DNA of 47,887 nucleotides. Source: Lentzea kentuckyensis. GTDB lineage: Bacteria > Actinomycetota > Actinomycetes > Mycobacteriales > Pseudonocardiaceae. Below are positions 35,341 to 44,628 of this stretch, piece by piece. A program made the translations under genes and the position numbers. Position 1 is the first letter of the stretch. Each line of letters begins with the position of its first letter. Location of the stretch: NCBI RefSeq assembly GCF_002150765.1, contig NZ_MUYM01000041.1:1-47887 (forward strand), read 5' to 3'. The notes under the pieces were generated by a model. It was not told where the DNA came from. It made no database searches and saw nothing but the letters and a program-made list of their open reading frames with translations.

Positions 35341-35449
35341 TGACAATGATGCATTTCATTGTTTAACAGTGAAATATCGCACTGCACATTTTCGAAATGA
35401 GACGCATTCCATCAAGTCTAATACTCCGAAACCGGCGTAGCTAGGCGAG
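35341..35449 (+). promoter_or_regulatory. AT-rich leader with inverted repeats before GHL15-like gene
   Basis: This stretch is much richer in A+T than its surroundings. It holds a 9-bp stem (35353-35361 with 35367-35375, one G-U, 5-base loop) and a 5-bp stem (35387-35391 with 35395-35399, 3-base loop). A possible -10-like element (taatact) lies at 35419-35425. A promoter with operator-like repeats is inferred. Confidence 0.45.
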
Positions 35450-36646
35450 ATGGGGTTCGGCGTGCGTTCATTCGGATATTCGATCTTGGCGGGTCTCCTG
35501 GTGGTGACCTTTGTTCCCGCAGCTCAGGCAGAAGAAGACAACTTCACCGCGAAGTCGTACTGGCTGCACATGAACAGCACGCCGACGTCCGACGAAATGA
35601 TCAAGACCGAAGCCTCCCGGCGTTCCTACGTCGTGCTCAACGCCTGGGAAAGCGATCTTGCCGCGAAGTTCAAGGCGGCCAATCCCAAGATCCAGACCTT
35701 CGTCTACAAGGACCTCTCCTCGACCCGCGGCTACGCCTGCTCCAACGGCGTCGACGACACCGATCTCCCGACCGGCGTCGGTTACTGCTCGGCTGACCCC
35801 AAATGGTTTCTGCTCGACCCGGACGGTCAGCGATTCGAATACGACGGATATGAGGGCCACTGGCAGATGGACGTCGGCAACCCCGACTACCAGAACGCCT
35901 GGGCCGACAACGTGATCGCCTCCAGCAAGGCGTTCGACGGCGTGTTCATGGACAACGCCCTGTTCGCCTGCGACACCTATCACGAGGGCGTCTGCCCTTC
36001 GAACTACCCGACCGACGAGTCGATGCGCGACGCCTACCGCTCGATGCTCGCCAACACCCGGCAGAAGTTCGTCGACGCGGGCCTCAAAACCGTCGCCAAC
36101 ATGTCCAACGCCCGCCTGCACGAAGGTGCCTGGGACAGCTACGTCGAGTACCTCGACGGCGGCTTCGACGAGTGGTGGCTGACCTTCGGCGACAACGACC
36201 TGCTGTCCGACTACCCGGAGGGCTGGAGCCGCCAGGTGGCCGAGATCGCCGCCAACGAGGCCAAGGGCAAGATCACCTGGGTCCAGCCGCACCACAGCGG
36301 CGCCGAACAGCCCTTCCGCTACGCCTTCGCGAGCTACCTGCTGGCGGCCGGCTCGCACGCGGCCATCTCCGAGATCGAGGAGACCGACCGCTACGACAAC
36401 GCTTCCGAGTGGCGTGCCGAGTACAGCTGGGACCTCGGTGCCCCGCTCGATGAGCACCACGAGGTGGCGACCAACGTGCACGAGCGCGAGTTCGAGTGCG
36501 GCACCGTGATCGTCAACGCGAACCGCACGGGCAGTCCCGCGGTCACCGTCCGCCTCTCCGCCACCCACACCAACGAAAAGGGCGCGTCGGTCCGTTCGGT
36601 GTCCCTCAAGGGCACGACCGGCACGGTCCTGCGCAAGGCCTGTTAG
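35450..36646 (+). CDS. Secreted putative glycoside hydrolase (GHL15-like)
   Basis: The 398-residue precursor has a signal peptide ending VPAAQA (cleavage near residue 27). The mature protein resembles the hypothetical glycoside hydrolase family GHL15: a TIM-barrel-like string of strands with RSYVVLNAWESDLAAKF, QTFVYKDLSSTRGYAC, FDGVFMDNALF (candidate catalytic Asp168) and KITWVQPHHSG, followed by a small C-terminal beta domain ending in Cys. Six or more cysteines suggest disulfides. The substrate is not known; a cell-wall or extracellular polysaccharide is plausible. It stands between ftsI and murE and has its own AT-rich leader. ATG 35450 is used; GTG 35462 is an alternative. Confidence 0.75.
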   Translation: MGFGVRSFGYSILAGLLVVTFVPAAQAEEDNFTAKSYWLHMNSTPTSDEMIKTEASRRSYVVLNAWESDLAAKFKAANPKIQTFVYKDLSSTRGYACSNGVDDTDLPTGVGYCSADPKWFLLDPDGQRFEYDGYEGHWQMDVGNPDYQNAWADNVIASSKAFDGVFMDNALFACDTYHEGVCPSNYPTDESMRDAYRSMLANTRQKFVDAGLKTVANMSNARLHEGAWDSYVEYLDGGFDEWWLTFGDNDLLSDYPEGWSRQVAEIAANEAKGKITWVQPHHSGAEQPFRYAFASYLLAAGSHAAISEIEETDRYDNASEWRAEYSWDLGAPLDEHHEVATNVHEREFECGTVIVNANRTGSPAVTVRLSATHTNEKGASVRSVSLKGTTGTVLRKAC

Positions 36647-36667
36647 GGCCCGGCCGACAGGTTTCGC

Positions 36668-37483
36668 TTACGGCACCACCCGATCGTCGTGCAGGGGCTC
36701 CGGCCGAGCCACCAGCACCGGGCAGGACGCGTGGTAGAGAGCGGCACGGGTGATCAGGCCGACCCCGTCGTGCTGCCCACCCCGGCCAACCACCACGAGA
36801 TCGGAGTCCAACGACGCCAACGCCTCGTGCGGATGACGGGACTCCACCTGGACCTCGGGCGTGAGCTCGGGCGCGGTGGTGCGGAGGAACAGGACGGCAC
36901 GCCGGACCGCGGCCTCGTCGCGCGGCACCGAAACCCCGTGCTGGGCCGGCGGGTGGACGTGCAGCAGGCGCAGGCTCGCCCGGCGGGTGCGGCAGAGTTC
37001 GACCGCGCGCCGCAGCACGACCGGGTCCTCGCACCCGCCGACGGCTGCGGTGATCCAGCCGTACTCGCCGCGGATGGCCGGGGGCCGTCCGCGCACCACT
37101 ACGACTCCGCACCGCGCGCGGCGCAACACTGGGAGGACGAGGGAGCCCAGCCCCAGGCTGCGGTGCTGTTCGCCCTTGCACCCCAAGACCAAGGTCGCGC
37201 TGGAGTCCGACGCCCTCACCAGTGCGGCCACCGGGTCGTCACCGCTCGGGCGGAAGTGGGCGGTGAGCATGGGGAGTCGTTCCAGGACTCGCTGGACCGT
37301 CGTGTCGCCGGGGTCCGCGAGGTACACCTGGAGGTCCGTCCGGAGCGACCACGCGTGGCGCGCGGCCCACTCGAAAGCGTGATACGCGGACTCGGACGTG
37401 TCGACCCCGACCGTCACGGAACGACTGAAATCCGGTGCCCAGAACGAGAATCTCCTGGGTTCCACCGCCGTGCTCGTTTTCAT
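36668..37483 (-). CDS. Tandem universal stress protein
   Basis: The 271-residue protein contains two UspA-like domains. The first begins SVTVGVDTSESAYHAFEWAA and ends with LVLGCKGEQHRSLGLGSLVL, a variant of the ATP-binding G-x2-G-x9-G motif, then VVVVRG. The second (about 140-265) includes ITAAVGGCEDPVVLRRAVEL and DLVVVGRGGQHDGVG and is more divergent. AGGAGG lies 6 bases before ATG 37483. The gene is convergent with the GHL15-like gene and divergent from murE, so it helps to split the dcw cluster. Usp proteins act in stress and dormancy responses. Confidence 0.88.
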   Translation of the reverse strand: MKTSTAVEPRRFSFWAPDFSRSVTVGVDTSESAYHAFEWAARHAWSLRTDLQVYLADPGDTTVQRVLERLPMLTAHFRPSGDDPVAALVRASDSSATLVLGCKGEQHRSLGLGSLVLPVLRRARCGVVVVRGRPPAIRGEYGWITAAVGGCEDPVVLRRAVELCRTRRASLRLLHVHPPAQHGVSVPRDEAAVRRAVLFLRTTAPELTPEVQVESRHPHEALASLDSDLVVVGRGGQHDGVGLITRAALYHASCPVLVARPEPLHDDRVVP

Positions 37484-37680
37484 CGCCGCCTCCTGCCGCC
37501 CTCTACCTCACCGCGCCTGTACAACTGACCACAGGGCCGGAAGTCACTAAGCACGCAGGAACTTGTTCGGCCGGACGGGCTCGCTCGTGAAGACCAGCGA
37601 AGATGTCCACTCGAACGGCCCATCCGTGCAGATCATCACCCGAACGCCAACGCGCCGCTCGGCCACTCTGTGCACGCCGG

Positions 37681-37686
37681 TAGCCT
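37681..37686 (+). promoter_or_regulatory. Candidate -10 box for leaderless murE mRNA
   Basis: TAGCCT ends exactly 7 bases before GTG 37694, and no Shine-Dalgarno is present. It would give the second half of the dcw cluster its own promoter after the inserted genes. No good -35 is visible. Confidence 0.4.
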
Positions 37687-37693
37687 CTTGCCC

Positions 37694-39220
37694 GTGCCTG
37701 CCAAGCTCGAGGGCAAGGTCGCGACCGCCCCGCCCCGCCCCAACACCGTTCGCCCTGCTTCCGTGGCTGCCCTGGCCGCGGTCGCCGACGTGCACCTGAC
37801 CAGGCCCGCGCATGCCGACGTCCAGGTGACGGGGGTGACTCTGCGTGCACAGCACGTGGTCCCCGGAGACCTGTACGCCGCGTTGCCGGGCGCCAAGGTG
37901 CACGGTGCCGACTTCGCCGAGACCGCGTTGGCCAACGGTGCCGTCGCGGTGCTCACGGACGAGGCCGGTGCCGCGCGCGAGGCCCTCAAGGACGTGCCCG
38001 TACTCATCCACCCGCGCCCGCGCGAGGTCGTGGGGCTGCTCGCCGCGCACGTCTACGGGCAGCCGTCGACGAAGATCAGGTTGTGGGGGGTCACCGGCAC
38101 GTCCGGCAAGACCACCACCACGTACATGATCGAGTCCGTGCTCAAGGCCGCGGGGAAGAACACCGGGCTGATCGGCACCGTCGGCACGCGCATCGGCGAC
38201 GAGCAGCTCGGCAGCTCGCACACCACGCCGGAGGCGCCGGACCTGCAGGCGCTGTTCGCGGTGATGGCCGAGCGCGGTGTCACCGACGTGGCGATGGAGG
38301 TGTCGAGCCACGCGCTGCACATGGGCCGCGTCGCCGCCACCGAGTTCGAGATCGGCGCGTTCACGAACCTCAGCCAGGACCACCTCGACTTCCACGCGGA
38401 CATGGAGGAGTACTTCCAGGTCAAGGCGCAGCTGTTCGACGGCCGCGCGCACAGGGAGGTCGTCTGCGTCGACGGCGAGTGGGGTCCGCGCCTGGTCAAG
38501 GACAGCACGATCACCGTCGCCACGACCAAGCCCGCCACCTGGACCGCGAGCAACGTCGAGGTGAGCGCGACCGGTGAGCAGACGTTCACCGCGCACGGGC
38601 CCGACGGCGACATCGAGATCCACCTGCCGCTCGCCGGCAGCTTCAACGTCGCGAACGCTCTGCTCGCCATCGCCTGCCTGCACCTCGAGGGCATCTCCGC
38701 GCAGGCCATCGCGCAGGGCCTGGCGAACGTCCAGGTCCCCGGCCGCATGCAGCGCGTCGACGAGGGCCAGCACTTCACCGCCGTCGTCGACTACTCCCAC
38801 AAGCCCGCCGCCGTCGCGCTCGCGCTGGACGCGGTCAGGGCCAAGACCGACGGCCGGGTGATCATCGTGCTGGGCTGCGGTGGTGACCGGGACCGGGCCA
38901 AGCGCCCGCTGATGGGCGAGGCGGCCGCGGAACGGGCCGAGGTGTTGATCATCACCGATGACAACCCGAGGAGCGAAGACGCGTCCTCTATTCGGGCCGC
39001 CATGCTCGAAGGGGCCCTCGCCGCCGCGAACCGGGGCGAGGTGCTGGAGATCGGCGACCGGAGGCTCGCGATCGAGAAGGCCGTCGAGCTCGCACGTCCG
39101 GGCGATGTCGTCGTGGTGGCCGGCAAGGGACACGAGACGGGACAGGAGATCGCCGGGGTGATCCACCCGTTCTCGGACGTCGAGACGCTGACCGCCGCGA
39201 TCAGAAAGGCTCACCGTTGA
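37694..39220 (+). CDS. murE: UDP-MurNAc-tripeptide synthetase (meso-DAP adding)
   Basis: MurE adds the third residue of the stem peptide. The 508-residue protein has the Mur-ligase P-loop GVTGTSGKTTTTY (Lys139) and the DNPR motif at 423-426 (TDDNPRSED), which specifies meso-diaminopimelate. The N-terminal UDP-binding part includes VTGVTLRAQHVVPGDLYAAL. GTG 37694 is chosen (PAKLEGKVATAPPRPNTVRP follows); GTG/ATG codons up to 37670 add only a few residues. Its stop overlaps the murF start by 4 bases. Confidence 0.96.
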   Translation: MPAKLEGKVATAPPRPNTVRPASVAALAAVADVHLTRPAHADVQVTGVTLRAQHVVPGDLYAALPGAKVHGADFAETALANGAVAVLTDEAGAAREALKDVPVLIHPRPREVVGLLAAHVYGQPSTKIRLWGVTGTSGKTTTTYMIESVLKAAGKNTGLIGTVGTRIGDEQLGSSHTTPEAPDLQALFAVMAERGVTDVAMEVSSHALHMGRVAATEFEIGAFTNLSQDHLDFHADMEEYFQVKAQLFDGRAHREVVCVDGEWGPRLVKDSTITVATTKPATWTASNVEVSATGEQTFTAHGPDGDIEIHLPLAGSFNVANALLAIACLHLEGISAQAIAQGLANVQVPGRMQRVDEGQHFTAVVDYSHKPAAVALALDAVRAKTDGRVIIVLGCGGDRDRAKRPLMGEAAAERAEVLIITDDNPRSEDASSIRAAMLEGALAAANRGEVLEIGDRRLAIEKAVELARPGDVVVVAGKGHETGQEIAGVIHPFSDVETLTAAIRKAHR

Positions 39221-40677
39221 TCGCACTCACGCTCGCCGAGATCGCCAAGATCGTCGGCGGACGGTTGCACGCAACCGATGGCACCCCGGTCGTCACGGGT
39301 TCCATCGAGTTCGACACCCGCAAGGTCACGGCTGGCGGCCTCTTCCTGGCGCTGCCCGGTGAGCGCGTGGACGGCCACGACTTCGCCGCGCAGGCGGTCG
39401 CCAGTGGCGCCGCCGGGGTGCTCGCCGGCCGCGAGGTCGACGCCCCCGCGGTGATCGCGCCGCCGGTGGAGACCAAGCACGCCAACGCTTACGTGCTCGC
39501 CGGCGACAAGACCGGCGAGGGCGCGGCGGTGCTGGCGGCGCTGGCCAAGCTCGCCCGCTACGTCACGGACCAGATCGAGGGCCTCACGATCGTCGGCGTC
39601 ACCGGTTCGGCCGGCAAGACGTCCACGAAGGACCTGATCGCGCAGGTGCTGCGGCCGGTCGGGGACGTCATCGCGCCGCCGGAGTCGTTCAACAACGAGC
39701 TCGGCCACCCGTGGACCGCGCTGCGCGCCACCGAGGACACCAAGTTCCTCGTGCTGGAGCTGTCGGCCCGCGGCATCGGCCACATCGCGCACCTCTGCGA
39801 GATCGCGCCGCCGAAGTTCGGTGCCGTGCTGAACGTCGGCACCGCGCACCTCTCCGAGTTCGGCTCCCGCGAAGGAATCGCGCAGGGCAAGGGCGAGCTG
39901 ATCGAGGCACTGCCGGAAGACGGCGTCGCGATCCTCAACGCCGACGACCCGCTGGTGGCGGGCATGGCGAGTCGCACGAAGGCCAAGGTCGTCCTGGTCG
40001 GCGAGAACCCGAACGCCGACGTGCGTGCCGAGAACATCGAGCTGGACGAGCAGGCCCGCGCGAGCTTCACCCTCAAGACCGCCCAGGGCGAGGCGCAGGT
40101 CAAGCTGGGACTCAACGGCCTGCACCAGGTCGGCAACGCGCTGGTGGCCGCCGCCATCGCACTCGAACTGGGCGCCACGCCCGCCGAGGTCGCCGAACGA
40201 CTGGGCGCCGCGCAACGGGTTTCCGCGCACCGCATGGTGATCACCGACCGGGCCGACGGCGTGACGATCGTCGACGACGCCTACAACGCGAACCCGGACT
40301 CGGTGCGGGCGGCGCTGAAGGCGCTCGCGACGATCTCGCGCGCCACCACGCCCGCCCGCCGCAGCTGGGCCGTGCTCGGCCCGATGGCGGAGCTCGGTGA
40401 CGACGCGGTGCGCGAGCACGACGAGATCGGCCGCCTCGTGGTGCGGCTGGACATCAGCAAGCTGGTCGTCATCGGTGACGCGGCCCGCGCGATGCACCAG
40501 GGTGCGCACCTGGAAGGATCTTGGGGGGAAGAGTCCGTTCTGGTGCCGGACGCGGACGCGGCGATCGCGTTGCTGCGCGCGGAACTCCGGCCCGGTGACG
40601 TCGTGCTGGTCAAGGCATCCAACGCCTACCGCCTGTGGCGCATCGCCGAGGCCCTGCTGGAGGCAGGAACCAAGTGA
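39217..40677 (+). CDS. murF: UDP-MurNAc-tripeptide D-alanyl-D-alanine ligase
   Basis: MurF adds the D-Ala-D-Ala dipeptide to complete UDP-MurNAc-pentapeptide. The 486-residue protein has the P-loop GVTGSAGKTSTKD (Lys134), the ELSARGIGHIAHLCEIA motif and the C-terminal DDAYNANPDSVRAALKAL signature of MurF. The start is TTG 39217 in a TTGA overlap with murE, with AGAAAGG upstream. It overlaps mraY as GTGA. Confidence 0.96.
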   Translation: MIALTLAEIAKIVGGRLHATDGTPVVTGSIEFDTRKVTAGGLFLALPGERVDGHDFAAQAVASGAAGVLAGREVDAPAVIAPPVETKHANAYVLAGDKTGEGAAVLAALAKLARYVTDQIEGLTIVGVTGSAGKTSTKDLIAQVLRPVGDVIAPPESFNNELGHPWTALRATEDTKFLVLELSARGIGHIAHLCEIAPPKFGAVLNVGTAHLSEFGSREGIAQGKGELIEALPEDGVAILNADDPLVAGMASRTKAKVVLVGENPNADVRAENIELDEQARASFTLKTAQGEAQVKLGLNGLHQVGNALVAAAIALELGATPAEVAERLGAAQRVSAHRMVITDRADGVTIVDDAYNANPDSVRAALKALATISRATTPARRSWAVLGPMAELGDDAVREHDEIGRLVVRLDISKLVVIGDAARAMHQGAHLEGSWGEESVLVPDADAAIALLRAELRPGDVVLVKASNAYRLWRIAEALLEAGTK

Positions 40678-41759
40678 AGAGCATCCTGATCGCGGCAGCG
40701 ATCGCACTCGCGGTGTCGATCCTGCTGACGCCCTACCTGATCAAGATCTTCTCGCGCCAGGGCTTCGGCCAGGAGATCCGCGAGGACGGTCCGCAGCACC
40801 ACAAGACCAAGCGCGGCACGCCGACCATGGGTGGCCTCGCCATCCTGGTCGCGATGTGGGCCGGTTATCTCGGCACGCACCTGGTGAACTCCATGTCGGC
40901 CTCGGCGTCCGGGCAGACCCCGACGGCGTCCGGCCTGCTCGTGCTGATGCTGACGACGTCGCTGGGGCTCGTCGGCTTCCTCGACGACTTCATCAAGATC
41001 CGCAAGGCCCGCAACCTGGGCCTGAACAAGACGGCGAAGCTGGTCGGCCAGTTCATCGCGACGATCACGTTCGCGGTCCTCGTGCTGCAGTTCCCGAACA
41101 AGGAAGGCCTGACGCCCGCGTCGGTCAACCTGTCGTTCGTCCGCGACATCACCGTGGTCTCGTTCGGCACGATCGGGTTCATCGTCTTCTGCTACGGCAT
41201 GGTCGCCGCGTGGTCGAACGCCGTGAACCTGACCGACGGCCTCGACGGCCTCGCCGGCGGCTCGTCGGCGATGGTGTTCGGCACCTACGTGGTGATCTCG
41301 TTCTGGCAGTTCCGCTACAACTGCTCCAGCTACGCCGTGGCCGGTTGCTACGACGTGCGCGACCCGCTGGACCTGGCGGTGATCGCCGCGGCGGCGATGG
41401 CCGGCTGCATCGGCTTCCTCTGGTGGAACGCCGCGCCCGCCAAGATCTTCATGGGTGACACCGGTTCGCTCGCGCTCGGCGGCCTGGTCGCCGGTCTCGC
41501 GATCGCGACCCGCACCGAGCTGCTGATGATCGTCATCGGTGGTCTGTTCGTGGTCGAGGCCCTCTCGGTGGCGTTGCAGGTCGCGGTCTTCCGCACCTCA
41601 CGACGGCGCCTTTTCCGGATGGCGCCGTTCCACCACCACTTCGAGCTCGCGGGCTGGGCGGAAACCACGGTCATCATCCGGTTCTGGTTGATGGGCGGTA
41701 TCTGCTGCATGTTCGGGCTCGGCGTGTTCTACAGCGAGTGGCTGACGGGCGGGTTCTAG
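40674..41759 (+). CDS. mraY: Phospho-MurNAc-pentapeptide transferase
   Basis: MraY transfers phospho-MurNAc-pentapeptide to the lipid carrier, giving lipid I. The 361-residue integral membrane protein (about 10 helices) shows Asp104/Asp105 (FLDDFIKI), Asp188 in NLTDGLDGLAGG, FMGDTGSLALGG and the histidine cluster at 320-322 (PFHHHFEL). GTG 40674 overlaps the murF stop and gives the normal N-terminus (KSILIAAAIALAVSILLTPY). It is the true MraY; the related gene at 10.4 kb is the WecA type. Confidence 0.97.
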   Translation: MKSILIAAAIALAVSILLTPYLIKIFSRQGFGQEIREDGPQHHKTKRGTPTMGGLAILVAMWAGYLGTHLVNSMSASASGQTPTASGLLVLMLTTSLGLVGFLDDFIKIRKARNLGLNKTAKLVGQFIATITFAVLVLQFPNKEGLTPASVNLSFVRDITVVSFGTIGFIVFCYGMVAAWSNAVNLTDGLDGLAGGSSAMVFGTYVVISFWQFRYNCSSYAVAGCYDVRDPLDLAVIAAAAMAGCIGFLWWNAAPAKIFMGDTGSLALGGLVAGLAIATRTELLMIVIGGLFVVEALSVALQVAVFRTSRRRLFRMAPFHHHFELAGWAETTVIIRFWLMGGICCMFGLGVFYSEWLTGGF

Positions 41760-41763
41760 GACG

Positions 41764-43131
41764 ATGACCAAGCTGGCCGGAACGAAGGTGCTGGTCGCCG
41801 GTGCTGGAGTGACCGGCCGGTCCGCCGCCGAGGCGTTGCTCGCGGCGGGCGCGGAGGTCGTGGTGACGGACTCGTCACCGGACCGACTGGCCGCGCTGGA
41901 AAACCTGCTCGAAGGCGTCGACCTGGTGCCAGGGCTGGTGGAACCCCCTGCCGGGACCTCGCTGGTCGTCACGAGCCCCGGCTGGCAGCCGTCGAGCCCG
42001 CTGCTCGCGGCCGCCGCGTCGGCGGGCATCGAGGTGATCGGCGAGGTCGAGCTGGCCTGGCGGATGGCCGCCGAACTGGCCGACCCGCCGGTGTGGCTCG
42101 CGGTGACCGGCACGAACGGCAAGACCACGACGGTCGGCATGCTGGAGTCGATCCTGCACGCGGCCGGCGCGGACGCCGTGGCCTGCGGAAACGTCGGTCT
42201 GCCGGTGGTGGACGCGCTGCTGGCGGGCCGCCGGGTGCTCGCGGTGGAGCTGTCGAGCTTCCAGCTGCACTGGGCGCCGTCGGTGCGGCCGCAGGCGGGC
42301 GCGTTGCTCAACCTCGCGGAGGACCACCTCGACTGGCACGGCGGCATGAAGCCGTACGCGCAGGCCAAGGCCCGGATCCTCACCGGTGAGGTGGCGATCG
42401 GCTGGCTCGACGACGACCTCGTCGTCGACCTGCTGCAGGAGTCCCCGGCCCGTGATCGCGTCGGGTTCACGCTGGAGGAGCCGGCGGCGGGCCAGCTCGG
42501 CGTGCGCGACGGCTGGCTGGTCGACCGGGCGTTCGCCGACGACGAGCCGTTGGTCGAGGTCTCGAAGATCCGCCCGGCCGGTCCTCCCGGCATCGCGGAC
42601 GCGCTCGCCGCGACGGCACTGGCGCGCGCGTACGGCGTGCCGTCCGAGGCCGTGCGTGAGGGCTTGGAGGCGTTCCAACCGGCCGCGCACCGTGCGGTGC
42701 TGGTCGCGGTCGATGGCGCTGATGTCCAATATGTCAATGACTCGAAGGCGACGAACCCGCATGCCGCCGTGGCGTCGCTCAGGGCGTTCGACAATGTCGT
42801 GTGGATCGCCGGCGGGCTGCTGAAGGGCGCGTCGGTCGAGGAGATGGTCCGGACCGAGGCGCACCGGCTGCGTGGCGCGGTGCTGATCGGCCAGGATCGG
42901 CAGGTCATCGCGGACGCTCTGGCGCGACACGCGCCGAATGTCCCCGTTCGTGTGCTTGACACAGGGGACGATGAGCCCATGACCGTCGCGGTACGGGCTG
43001 CTCAGGAACTTGCGAGGCCGGGGGACACCGTGCTGCTCGCGCCGGCGGCGGCCTCCATGGACATGTTCACCGACTACGCCCATCGCGGGCAGGCTTTCAC
43101 GGCCGCGGTGCAGGAGCTCATCGGCCGATGA
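41764..43131 (+). CDS. murD: UDP-MurNAc-L-alanine:D-glutamate ligase
   Basis: MurD adds D-glutamate to UDP-MurNAc-L-Ala. The 455-residue protein has an N-terminal Rossmann domain (VLVAGAGVTGRSAAEALLAA), the P-loop VTGTNGKTTTVGML (Lys120), GNVGLPVVDALLAG and the C-terminal NDSKATNPHAAVASL signature. It starts 4 bases after mraY and overlaps ftsW by 4 bases. Confidence 0.97.
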   Translation: MTKLAGTKVLVAGAGVTGRSAAEALLAAGAEVVVTDSSPDRLAALENLLEGVDLVPGLVEPPAGTSLVVTSPGWQPSSPLLAAAASAGIEVIGEVELAWRMAAELADPPVWLAVTGTNGKTTTVGMLESILHAAGADAVACGNVGLPVVDALLAGRRVLAVELSSFQLHWAPSVRPQAGALLNLAEDHLDWHGGMKPYAQAKARILTGEVAIGWLDDDLVVDLLQESPARDRVGFTLEEPAAGQLGVRDGWLVDRAFADDEPLVEVSKIRPAGPPGIADALAATALARAYGVPSEAVREGLEAFQPAAHRAVLVAVDGADVQYVNDSKATNPHAAVASLRAFDNVVWIAGGLLKGASVEEMVRTEAHRLRGAVLIGQDRQVIADALARHAPNVPVRVLDTGDDEPMTVAVRAAQELARPGDTVLLAPAAASMDMFTDYAHRGQAFTAAVQELIGR

Positions 43132-44594
43132 GCGTCGTCGCGGAGAAGACGAGACCGAAGCGCAAGGTGCGGCCCGCGGGTCGCATCATGTCGTTGCGCG
43201 GCGGCCTGACCGCGTGGCTGAGCCGCCCGCTCGCCGACTTCCACCTGCTGCTCGCGATCTTCGGCATGCTCACCGTGCTCGGCCTGGTGATGGTGCTGTC
43301 GGCCTCGGCGCCGACGCAGGTCGCCGCAGGCGTCTCGGCGTACGGTGTGTTCCAGAAGCAGCTGATCTACGTCTGCGTCGGCGCGGTGCTGTTCTGGCTG
43401 GTCCTGCGGTTCCCGCTGCGCCGGCTCAGGCATCTCTCGACGGCCGCGATGGGCATCGGCGTGCTGTTGCTGGCGCTGGTGCTGACGCCGCTCGGCGACG
43501 TCCGCGGTGGCGCCCGGTCGTGGTTCACCGTCGGGCCGATTTCGTTCCAGCCGATCGAGGCGGTGAAACTCGCCCTGGCGTTGTGGGGCGCGCACGTCCT
43601 GGTCACCAAGAGGGCGTTGCTGTCGCAGTACCGGCACCTCCTGGTGCCTGTCGTGCCGGTCGCGATGCTGGTGTTCGCGCTGGTCATGCTCCAGCCCGAC
43701 CTCGGCGGCACGATCACGCTCGGCGTGGTGCTGATCAGCCTGCTGTGGTTCGTGGGCGCGCCGATGCGACTGTTCGGCGTGATCGCCGGTGGCGCGGTGG
43801 CGGGTGCCGTCGTGCTCGCGATCGGCGCCGCGTACCGGTTGCAGCGTGTGACCTCGTTCCTCGATCCCGAAGCCGATCCGCAGGGCGCGGGTCTCCAGGC
43901 GCGGCAGGCGATGTTCGCGCTCGCCGAGGGCGGCTGGTTCGGCAAGGGGCTCGCGCAGGGCAGTTCGCAGTGGCGGTACCTGCCCAACGTCGAGTCGGAC
44001 TTCATCTTCGCCGTCATCGGCGAGGAACTCGGGTTCGTCGGATGCGCGCTGGTGCTGGCGCTGTTCGGCGGCCTCGCGTGGGTCGGCCTGCGGGTCGCGG
44101 CGCGCAACACCGACCCGTGGATCCGGATCGTGTCCGCGACGCTGACGGTGTGGCTGGTCGCGCAGGCCGCGATCAACATCGGTTACGTCGTGCGGCTGCT
44201 GCCGGTCACCGGCATCACCCTGCCGATGATCTCCTCCGGCGGTACCTCGGTCGTCATGACCATGATCGTGTTCGGCATCCTCGCGAACTGCGCCCGGCAC
44301 GAACCCGAGGCCGTGGCGGCGCTGCGGTCGCTCGGTCCCGGCCGGGTCGGCGGGCTGCTCAAGCTGCCCGCGCCCGAGGCGTACCGGCCGCCGCCCAAGC
44401 GCAAGCCGGTCCGCCCGTCCACGCCTCCGCGCGCGCCGGGCAGACGCACCGCGCAACTTCCGGTCGTCGACGAACGTCGTATGGCCGGAAGGTCCGCACC
44501 GCCGTCGGAGTACCGTCGCCGCGAAACACGGCGGGTGAACCAGAGCCGTTCAGAGCAAGGCCGGTCGACCCGCGGTCGCGGGCGATACAACTGA
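43128..44594 (+). CDS. ftsW: SEDS peptidoglycan polymerase FtsW
   Basis: FtsW polymerises lipid II into septal glycan strands together with the transpeptidase FtsI. The 488-residue SEDS protein has about ten membrane helices, the conserved QPDLGGTITL segment and GSSQWRYLPNVESDFIFAVI followed by GEELGFVG. A basic C-terminal cytoplasmic tail of about 90 residues (PPPKRKPVRPSTPPRAPG onward) is an actinobacterial feature that may bind partners such as FtsZ. The gene overlaps murD (ATGA). Confidence 0.95.
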   Translation: MSVVAEKTRPKRKVRPAGRIMSLRGGLTAWLSRPLADFHLLLAIFGMLTVLGLVMVLSASAPTQVAAGVSAYGVFQKQLIYVCVGAVLFWLVLRFPLRRLRHLSTAAMGIGVLLLALVLTPLGDVRGGARSWFTVGPISFQPIEAVKLALALWGAHVLVTKRALLSQYRHLLVPVVPVAMLVFALVMLQPDLGGTITLGVVLISLLWFVGAPMRLFGVIAGGAVAGAVVLAIGAAYRLQRVTSFLDPEADPQGAGLQARQAMFALAEGGWFGKGLAQGSSQWRYLPNVESDFIFAVIGEELGFVGCALVLALFGGLAWVGLRVAARNTDPWIRIVSATLTVWLVAQAAINIGYVVRLLPVTGITLPMISSGGTSVVMTMIVFGILANCARHEPEAVAALRSLGPGRVGGLLKLPAPEAYRPPPKRKPVRPSTPPRAPGRRTAQLPVVDERRMAGRSAPPSEYRRRETRRVNQSRSEQGRSTRGRGRYN

Positions 44595-44628
44595 GAGTTC
44601 GAGTCAAACCAATCTCCGGAGGCAAGTC

